Positions 6,528 through 11,550 of a stretch of 11,550 nucleotides of DNA are shown here, piece by piece. Made by a program: the position numbers and the translations under genes. The DNA is from JAVBOV01 sp031550205. GTDB lineage: Bacteria; Pseudomonadota; Alphaproteobacteria; RF32; CAG-239. Below the pieces are notes generated by a model. It was given only the letters and a program-made list of their open reading frames with translations. It had not been told where the DNA came from and searched no databases. Position 1 is the first letter of the stretch, and every line of letters starts with the position of its first letter. The stretch spans positions 1 through 11,550 of the forward strand of contig JAVBOV010000059.1 in NCBI GenBank assembly GCA_031550205.1. Reading direction: 5' to 3'.

Positions 6528-7799
6528 AGACCGACTAACCCGTTAATAGTCTTGGCCCGCGTGGCCTTCATCGGCATCTTCTGGAGCATTTTCTTTCTGG
6601 AAGGCATTAGGGTTATCATGCTCATTAACTGGCATTTTGACATTGTCGATGCCCGCCACTGGAAAATCGCCTGGCACCTCTGGAAAACCGGCCAATTTGT
6701 CATCAAAGATTCCAAAGAATGGGCTTTCATCCTCATCATCTTCAGCTTCATTCCACTCTGGCTCACCGGCTGGGCGGCTCTAAGCTTAATCGCCTGGGAA
6801 AAACTCCTCATCAAAGCCGCCTTGTGGCCAACCAGGTTCTTAAACAAACCGGTAAATATCTTAAAAACCACCGCCGCGGTTAAAAAAGCTTCCATTCAAA
6901 AAAAATCTTATAAAGAAGTTCGTCCCCGCAGCCTCAAACTGCCCATGGACAGCCGCGCAATAGACGTTTTACCGCAAAAAGGCCCGGTTAAGCTTTCCAG
7001 TTCCTTGACCTCGCAAATTAAACCAGGCATTACTCAGTCTTCCCCGGCTCCTGCTGCCAAAAACAAAAACTTTGAACACAACCTCTTCAAGTTTGATGAG
7101 GAAGAAGATTTTTCTTTTGATATTGACGCCTTTGACGTTGAAGCCAAAGCCAAAAAAGAAGAAAAAGACACCAAAACCGAAACCAAACCCGCTCCAAACA
7201 AACCAAAAGAAGACAACCGCGGCAAAGATAAAGCCAAAGAGCCCAAAGGCAAAGCCGACAACAGCAAAAAGCCTGCAAACCAAAGCGGCAGCGGCAAGCC
7301 TACCGGCAACTCAACATTAGACATCATCAAACAAAAAGGCTTTGAGGTTATCACCGGCGCCACCATTAAAAACCATCTGGTCGACTTTATCGGCGTTGGT
7401 GAAAAAGAAATTTGTTTGTGCGCGCTTGACAAAGAACCCGGCGACTGGCTTGCCGATGAAGAGCGCTTTAATGATGAGGAACCGTTGTGGTTTTCTGAAA
7501 GCTCACACCGCATTTCCCCGGTCAGAAAAATTGACATTGCCCGCCACACTCTTCAAAGCAAACTTGAAGAAATGGATTTGCATTACAAAATTAAAGCCTA
7601 TATTGTTGTCCAAATCGGCAACATCATCAACGCTGAAGATATGTTTGAGGTTTGGAAGGAAATGGACATTGCAATCACCCGCATTGACCGCGGCAGCCCC
7701 AAAGAGCTTCCTCAATTTGCCAAAGCTCTGGGCGATGCAGACAAGCTCAACGATATGGATAAGTTTGAAAAAATAAAGAAACTGGTTAGGAGCATTTAA
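6525..7799 (+). CDS. Inner-membrane accessory protein of the coupling ATPase with long charged linker and C-terminal nuclease-like domain
   Basis: A 424-residue protein starting at TTG. Residues 1-90 form the same two-helix module as the preceding gene (helices about 11-35 and 66-90, Trp-rich loop 36-56). Residues 120-263 are a disordered linker, with an acidic patch DEEEDFSFDID at 191-201 and a Lys/Pro/Glu-rich low-complexity stretch at 205-260. Residues 264-424 form a globular domain whose pattern GFEVI, then VDFIGVGEKEICLCALDKE, then SPVRKIDIARHTLQSKL and YIVVQIG resembles the NERD/PD-(D/E)XK nuclease-like fold. The positions where an ExK pair is expected carry Ala and Asp, so it is likely non-catalytic. 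Its stop overlaps the coupling-protein start by one base (TAATG), implying tight coupling. A role in presenting cargo to the ATPase is inference. Confidence 0.85.
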   Translation: MRPTNPLIVLARVAFIGIFWSIFFLEGIRVIMLINWHFDIVDARHWKIAWHLWKTGQFVIKDSKEWAFILIIFSFIPLWLTGWAALSLIAWEKLLIKAALWPTRFLNKPVNILKTTAAVKKASIQKKSYKEVRPRSLKLPMDSRAIDVLPQKGPVKLSSSLTSQIKPGITQSSPAPAAKNKNFEHNLFKFDEEEDFSFDIDAFDVEAKAKKEEKDTKTETKPAPNKPKEDNRGKDKAKEPKGKADNSKKPANQSGSGKPTGNSTLDIIKQKGFEVITGATIKNHLVDFIGVGEKEICLCALDKEPGDWLADEERFNDEEPLWFSESSHRISPVRKIDIARHTLQSKLEEMDLHYKIKAYIVVQIGNIINAEDMFEVWKEMDIAITRIDRGSPKELPQFAKALGDADKLNDMDKFEKIKKLVRSI

Positions 7800-10003
7800 T
7801 GGCCTTAAAAAAGCGTGGAGAAGAATGGGAAGAATATGACAACGCCGTCCAATGGATGTCGCTGACCGTCATCATTTCCTTAGGCTTAACAATTCTGCTG
7901 GCAATTGCCGCCATGCCTTTAGCCTATCTGGTCGGCAACGGCATCTCTCAAAAAACCATTGAAGACGTCACCCGCTTTATGCAAACCGTGTTTAATAATC
8001 CCGGCTATATTTTCTCCCGTTATTGGATTTGGTTCAAACAGCTCATGGCCTATCATGGCGAATTTTCCGTCAGTCTCTGGCTGCCTGTCCTGCCATTCAT
8101 CAGCCTGCCTGTTGGCTTAATGGCCGGCGTTATGACCAACCCTTATCGCTTTCAGTCCAACATCCACGGCTCTGCCCGCATTGCCGAGCTTAAAGACATC
8201 AGAAAAATGGGTCTGCTAAACGGCTTCTGCATCGTCATCGGCAAATTCAAAGGATATTTTTTAAAGCTTCCTGAAACTCTTGCCGTTCTTTGCTGCGCTC
8301 CTCCCGGAACCGGTAAAACCGTAGGTGTGGTAATCCCCACCATTTTTTATTCCGACAACATGAGCATGGTCATCAACGACCCCAAACCCGAGCTCTGTTA
8401 CTCAACCTCCGGTGCCAGAGCCAAAGTCGGCCCGGTTTTCGTCATCAACTGGGGCGCTGAAGACAGCCCGCGCGAAGGCATCTATTACCCTTCATGGAAT
8501 CCCCTTTCTCCAGGCGCTTTGCCCGTTCCCGGACCCGACCGAGACATGTATATTGACTCAATGTGCAATATCCTGGTTGAAGACCCCAAAGGCGGGGCCG
8601 ACCCTCACTGGTCCAAAACCGGCCGCGCCGCTTTAACCGGTTTCCTCCACTTCATCTCTTTCAAGTGTGAAAAAGCCCGTGCTAACGACTATTTCATCGG
8701 CCGCATCTATGAAGGCAAGCTTGATGAAGAAGACAAACGCGTCTTGGAAGAATATTATCTTGAAATGCACGACCCCATGGCCGCCATTGCCATTCAGAAC
8801 CTGCGCAACAACAATCTAAATATCGATAACTATGTTCCAATCGGCACCTGGGCGCTGCTTCCCGACCGCTGGATTGGCCACGAACCCTGCATCGCCATGA
8901 TTTTGGAATGGATTACCGAAGCCCAAATCAAACAATCGCAAGAGATTAAACGCCGCATTGAAGAAGGCGACCAATCCGCCGCCTTTGCCGACCCCATGCG
9001 CGAACTTATTGAAACCGCCATTGATGAAGCCCGCAAATTCGGCTATTCGCAGCGCTGCGTGGTTGAACTCAGTCAGCTTTCCTCCATGCCCGACAAAGAA
9101 CGCGGTTCCGTGCTTTCCACCGGTTTTTCCGGCATCGGCATTTTCAAAAACTCGGCAGTGGTTTCCCGCACCAGCTTTTCAGACTTATATTTCAAAGACC
9201 TGCGCGGCATGAAAGACCCCATCACCGGCGAATGGAAGCCAATTTCGGTTTACCTTTCCATCAACCAGGTAGATGCCAGAGCTTTGAGCGTAATCTCCGG
9301 AACTTTTATTGAACTGATGTCTTCTTACCTCATTGCCAACCCGCCCAAATATGTCAACAAAACCGATGGCAAAATGGGCCCGTTCCCCTGCCTGTTTGTG
9401 CTTGACGAGTTCCCGCAAATGCCCAAACTAAAAGCCATTATCGACGGCCCGGCCGTGGGTCGCGGCCAAAAAGTTTCATACCTCTTAATCGGCCAAGACT
9501 TGGGCCAAATCTCCGGCAAATATGGCAAGGATGACTTGGAAACCGTAATCTCAACCACCGCCTGCAAAGTTATCTTATCGCAAAACAACGAAGTCACCGC
9601 CCAGCGTTTTTCCAAAATGGTCGGCAATAAAACCGTGCAAACCACGTCATATTCCAAAAATGAAGGCGGCTTCGGCAAGGCTTCCAACCCCTTTGCCAAA
9701 AACGTAAGTTACCAGCTGCAGGGTGTTCCCGCCATCACCACCACCCAGCTTTTAAGCTTGCCCATGGAAAAACAGGTTGTTTTAATGCAGGGCTTTATCG
9801 ACCGCCCGATTATGGCTGACAGTCCGCGTTGGTACAAAGACCGCGCAATGGTGGCCTTAACCAAAATTCCTCCTGCGCCAAACGTACCGGACTGGATTGT
9901 GGCCCAGCGTGAAGATATTAACGCCGACATGCTTGCCAAACTTGGCCTTAACTACGAAGAAGATGCTGAACTGGACGACTTTGAAGACGAAACCCAAGCT
10001 TAA
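7799..10003 (+). CDS. virD4: Type IV secretion coupling protein, VirD4/TraG family ATPase
   Basis: Inner-membrane hexameric ATPase that recruits substrates (relaxase-DNA or effector proteins) to a type IV secretion channel. The 734 residues begin with two membrane helices at about 21-46 and 91-112 flanking a periplasmic loop. The nucleotide-binding domain follows, with Walker A APPGTGKT at 167-174 running into VGVVIPT. Next come the family motif INDPKPEL at 192-199, the NPL motif at 234-236, and Walker B LFVLDEF at 532-538. Then come GRGQKVSYLLIGQDLGQI at 554-571 and a TTACKVILSQN segment at 586-596 typical of TraG. An all-alpha region of about 290-440 is long. The tail 719-732 is strongly acidic. 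At 734 residues it is somewhat longer than typical VirD4 (about 650). The start has AGGAG at 7788-7792. All key residues are present; it should be active. The symbol names the family, not a proven orthologue. Confidence 0.96.
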   Translation: MALKKRGEEWEEYDNAVQWMSLTVIISLGLTILLAIAAMPLAYLVGNGISQKTIEDVTRFMQTVFNNPGYIFSRYWIWFKQLMAYHGEFSVSLWLPVLPFISLPVGLMAGVMTNPYRFQSNIHGSARIAELKDIRKMGLLNGFCIVIGKFKGYFLKLPETLAVLCCAPPGTGKTVGVVIPTIFYSDNMSMVINDPKPELCYSTSGARAKVGPVFVINWGAEDSPREGIYYPSWNPLSPGALPVPGPDRDMYIDSMCNILVEDPKGGADPHWSKTGRAALTGFLHFISFKCEKARANDYFIGRIYEGKLDEEDKRVLEEYYLEMHDPMAAIAIQNLRNNNLNIDNYVPIGTWALLPDRWIGHEPCIAMILEWITEAQIKQSQEIKRRIEEGDQSAAFADPMRELIETAIDEARKFGYSQRCVVELSQLSSMPDKERGSVLSTGFSGIGIFKNSAVVSRTSFSDLYFKDLRGMKDPITGEWKPISVYLSINQVDARALSVISGTFIELMSSYLIANPPKYVNKTDGKMGPFPCLFVLDEFPQMPKLKAIIDGPAVGRGQKVSYLLIGQDLGQISGKYGKDDLETVISTTACKVILSQNNEVTAQRFSKMVGNKTVQTTSYSKNEGGFGKASNPFAKNVSYQLQGVPAITTTQLLSLPMEKQVVLMQGFIDRPIMADSPRWYKDRAMVALTKIPPAPNVPDWIVAQREDINADMLAKLGLNYEEDAELDDFEDETQA

Positions 10004-10008
10004 AGGAG
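10002..10008 (+). promoter_or_regulatory. Ribosome-binding site overlapping the coupling-protein stop codon
   Basis: AAAGGAG begins inside the TAA stop (10001-10003) of the coupling ATPase and lies seven bases before the ATG at 10016. Ribosomes finishing the ATPase should load directly onto the next gene, tying the two products together. Confidence 0.8.
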
Positions 10009-10015
10009 AAAGTTC

Positions 10016-10585
10016 ATGCCTTGGGAATGGTCGCTTAAAAACAAGAAAAAGCCCGCACTAAAAAAAGAAAGCCCGCTTCTTTCCGTATATACCGACCTGC
10101 TCATTGCCGATAAAAAAAGCGCAACAGAACCCCAAACTTCATTAAACGCCGCCCAAATGCTGCATTTGCTTGAAAGCCGCGCTCAAATCAACGGCTTAAA
10201 AAACATTTCCTTCATCAAAAAAAATTATGAACCTCAAACCTGGGCGGAGATGAAAAACAGCATCATTGAATATCAAAGAACCCGCGCAGCCTTCATCAAA
10301 ATGCTCACCTATTCCCACGTCAAAGAGTTGCAGCAGCTTGGCTTAACCGACTTTGATATCAACCTCATGAAGCAAGGCATAACACCTGAAAATTTCAACA
10401 CTCATCTCAAGGTTCCGTTTGATTTCGGCGGTGCCTGCGACTTCAACAATCTCTGCCTGATAAAAACCCACCCCGACCACGATTACATTCACGACCTGAT
10501 TGACGTGCAGATTGAAAACAGCTTTCTAAAAGAAACCGGCGGCATTTTCATTCCTCATATGGAAGGAAAAATTTATGGAAATTAA
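10016..10585 (+). CDS. Putative HNH-like nuclease toxin / secreted effector
   Basis: A 189-residue soluble protein. The N-terminal 20 residues are basic (KNKKKPALKKE at 8-18), residues 42-110 are helical, and the C-terminal 80 residues resemble the HNH domain of polymorphic toxins. In that part HLKVPFDFGG (130-139) aligns with the HHxxPL-GG turn, DFNNLCLI (142-149) supplies the central Asn, and HPDHDYIH (152-159) supplies metal-ligand histidines. The second His of the usual HH pair, normally the catalytic base, is Leu131. The next gene resembles a YrhA/SUKH immunity protein and overlaps it by 11 bases, the usual layout of toxin and immunity genes. The assignment therefore rests on fold pattern plus context. 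No export signal is seen, which fits delivery through the coupling ATPase. It could instead be a structural or regulatory partner of that ATPase. Confidence 0.6.
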   Translation: MPWEWSLKNKKKPALKKESPLLSVYTDLLIADKKSATEPQTSLNAAQMLHLLESRAQINGLKNISFIKKNYEPQTWAEMKNSIIEYQRTRAAFIKMLTYSHVKELQQLGLTDFDINLMKQGITPENFNTHLKVPFDFGGACDFNNLCLIKTHPDHDYIHDLIDVQIENSFLKETGGIFIPHMEGKIYGN

Positions 10586-10994
10586 AGAACTCTTGGAAAC
10601 CTTCAAAAATTTTCCAGGCTGCATCACCTTCAGCGGCGCCAAGGATGAAGATATTGCCAAATTAAACATGCTGAACCAAGACTACAAAAGTTTTCTGAAG
10701 CTAACCGACGGATTAATCTATAACGGCATTGAATTTTTTGGAGTTGAACCGCACCTTAGAAAAGAAAAAGATTATAAGTTCCCAAGCATCCAATCCATCA
10801 ACAAGCATTATTGGGAGAACGCTTTTTTTGAAAGCAAAACCATTGTCGGAAGGCTCTCCGAAAGCCTGATAATTTATGATAAAAAATCCGACACCTACGA
10901 CATCATCGACCGTATAAAACTCCGCTCCCGCGTAGAGCTTGACAGCTTCCCCGAACTCTTAAAACTTCTTCTCGGCCTACTTGCTATCGGGTAA
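10575..10994 (+). CDS. YrhA-like / SUKH-superfamily (SMI1/KNR4) putative immunity protein
   Basis: A 139-residue cytoplasmic protein. SUKH-fold proteins bind and neutralise nuclease toxins in bacterial competition systems. The family-like segment DYKSFLKLTDGLIYNGIEFF (36-55) and a second block IVGRLSESLIIYDKK (90-104) followed by YDIIDR (108-113) resemble the YrhA family. The C-terminal helix SFPELLKLLLGLL (124-136) completes the pattern. The start is supported by AAGGA at 10563-10567, seven bases upstream, and overlaps the end of the HNH-like gene by 11 bases in another frame, so the two are co-translated. Toxin neutralisation is inferred from family and position. It is the last gene of the run and converges on the histidine kinase gene with only four bases between stops. 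Confidence 0.75.
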   Translation: MEIKELLETFKNFPGCITFSGAKDEDIAKLNMLNQDYKSFLKLTDGLIYNGIEFFGVEPHLRKEKDYKFPSIQSINKHYWENAFFESKTIVGRLSESLIIYDKKSDTYDIIDRIKLRSRVELDSFPELLKLLLGLLAIG

Positions 10995-10998
10995 GTTC

Positions 10999-11550
10999 TT
11001 ATAAAAACTTATTCATCTGCTGCAGCAAAATCTTCCTGTCAATCGGCTTGGCAATATGCCCGCTCATGCCCAAAGCAAGCGCCTCATCAATATCTGACTG
11101 AAACGCATTTGCGGTCAACGCAATAATCGGCACCTCTTTGCCAAACTCCGTTTTGCGGATTTCAGCAGTTGCCTTAAAGCCATCCATTTCCGGCATTTGC
11201 ACATCCATCAAAATCAAATCATATCGCCCTTTTTCCGCCTTAAATTTCTCAACTGCTTCCAGACCGTTTTCAGCCGAATCAATTTTAACATTGGTTTTTT
11301 CCAGCATGGCATATACAATTTCCCGGTTAATTGCAATATCTTCTGCCAAAAGAATTGTCTTGCCGCTCAAGTCCGGAACAACGTCCGTATTGTTTTCCTG
11401 CTCTGCCTTAACATTCTTTCCGTCACTTTCCTTAACCAAGATGGAAAAACTGAATGTACTTCCCTTATTGCTCTCGCTTTCCACCCAAACTTTTCCGCCC
11501 ATCATTTCGGACAAGCTTTTGCTGATTGCCAAACCAAGCCCGGTACCGCC
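10999..11550 (-). CDS. Hybrid sensor histidine kinase, C-terminal part (5' end outside window)
   Basis: The frame is open to the window edge, so only the last 183 residues are visible. They open with GGTGLGLAISKSL, the G2 box of the HATPase ATP-binding domain, followed by MMGGKVWVESESNKGSTFSF, the end of that domain. After a linker of about 25 residues comes a full receiver domain. It has the acidic pair in LLAEDIAINRE, the phosphoacceptor Asp in LILMDVQMPEMDG (codon at 11203-11205), Thr in IALTANAF, and Lys in IAKPID. The protein ends straight after the receiver with no histidine phosphotransfer domain, so phosphate is presumably passed to a separate protein. The sensor region and signal are unknown. 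It is convergent with, and probably unrelated to, the plus-strand cluster. Confidence 0.95.
   Translation of the reverse strand, partial: GGTGLGLAISKSLSEMMGGKVWVESESNKGSTFSFSILVKESDGKNVKAEQENNTDVVPDLSGKTILLAEDIAINREIVYAMLEKTNVKIDSAENGLEAVEKFKAEKGRYDLILMDVQMPEMDGFKATAEIRKTEFGKEVPIIALTANAFQSDIDEALALGMSGHIAKPIDRKILLQQMNKFL

Noticed and set aside
6969..7549. Long overlapping reading frames on the minus strand and other plus frames within the 6525 and 5421-6113 regions
   Set aside because: They are rich in Phe/Gly or Lys/Pro as expected of antisense or shifted reads of Lys/Ala/Pro-rich genes, have no ribosome-binding sites, and cover well-supported genes.
4635..10994. Integrative conjugative element or plasmid insertion
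   Set aside because: No integrase, relaxase, transposase, tRNA, direct-repeat ends or origin of transfer is visible; a coupling ATPase alone does not show conjugation.
10992..11011. TAAGTT...AACTTA inverted repeat at the junction of the convergent 10575 and 10999 genes
   Set aside because: Only six weak base pairs with an 8-base loop and no T-run; it overlaps both stop codons and is not a convincing terminator.
11530..11532. TTG at 11532 as the start of a stand-alone response regulator
   Set aside because: The codon is the Leu of the GTGLGLAIS G2 box of a histidine kinase ATPase domain, and the frame is open to the window end, so this is the inside of a hybrid kinase.

Overview
The window reads as a chromosomal segment of a Gram-negative alphaproteobacterium of moderate G+C, probably host-associated. 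The support is an RpoH-type sigma-32 gene next to an RluD-type pseudouridine synthase (a pairing I recall as common in Alphaproteobacteria, not searched here) and a short one-helix protein resembling the alphaproteobacterial DUF6476 family divergent from them. The exact lineage cannot be fixed by reading alone.

Layout. (1) 1-1377: the 3' part of a large, beta-strand-rich, probably surface or secreted protein of unknown function, ending at a strong bidirectional terminator (1389-1420) shared with the convergent rpoH. (2) 1424-3322, minus strand: rluD followed by rpoH, with a candidate rpoH promoter overlapping the end of rluD. (3) 3394-4552, plus strand: a small membrane-anchored protein, overlapped by 8 bases by a gene for an acidic-tailed helical protein of unknown function. 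(4) 4635-10994, plus strand: a run of six genes, mostly a few bases apart or overlapping. These are a lysine-rich helical unknown, two membrane proteins whose N-terminal two-helix modules are paralogous, a complete VirD4/TraG-type type IV coupling ATPase, a small protein with an HNH-like C-terminus, and a protein resembling the YrhA/SUKH (SMI1/KNR4-like) immunity family. (5) 10999-11550, minus strand: the C-terminal end of a hybrid sensor histidine kinase (end of the ATPase domain plus a complete receiver domain), running off the window.

How it may fit together. The most interesting unit is 5937-10994. It couples a type IV secretion recruitment ATPase and two accessory inner-membrane proteins with what looks like a nuclease toxin and its immunity protein, the last two overlapping each other and the toxin gene's ribosome-binding site overlapping the ATPase stop codon. 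This suggests a type IV secretion system used to deliver an antibacterial (or host-directed) effector rather than, or besides, DNA. No VirB channel genes, relaxase, transposase, tRNA or attachment site is visible here, so the rest of any apparatus must lie elsewhere. No RNA genes, CRISPR arrays or insertion sequences were seen, and no gene-free stretch exceeds about 100 bases.
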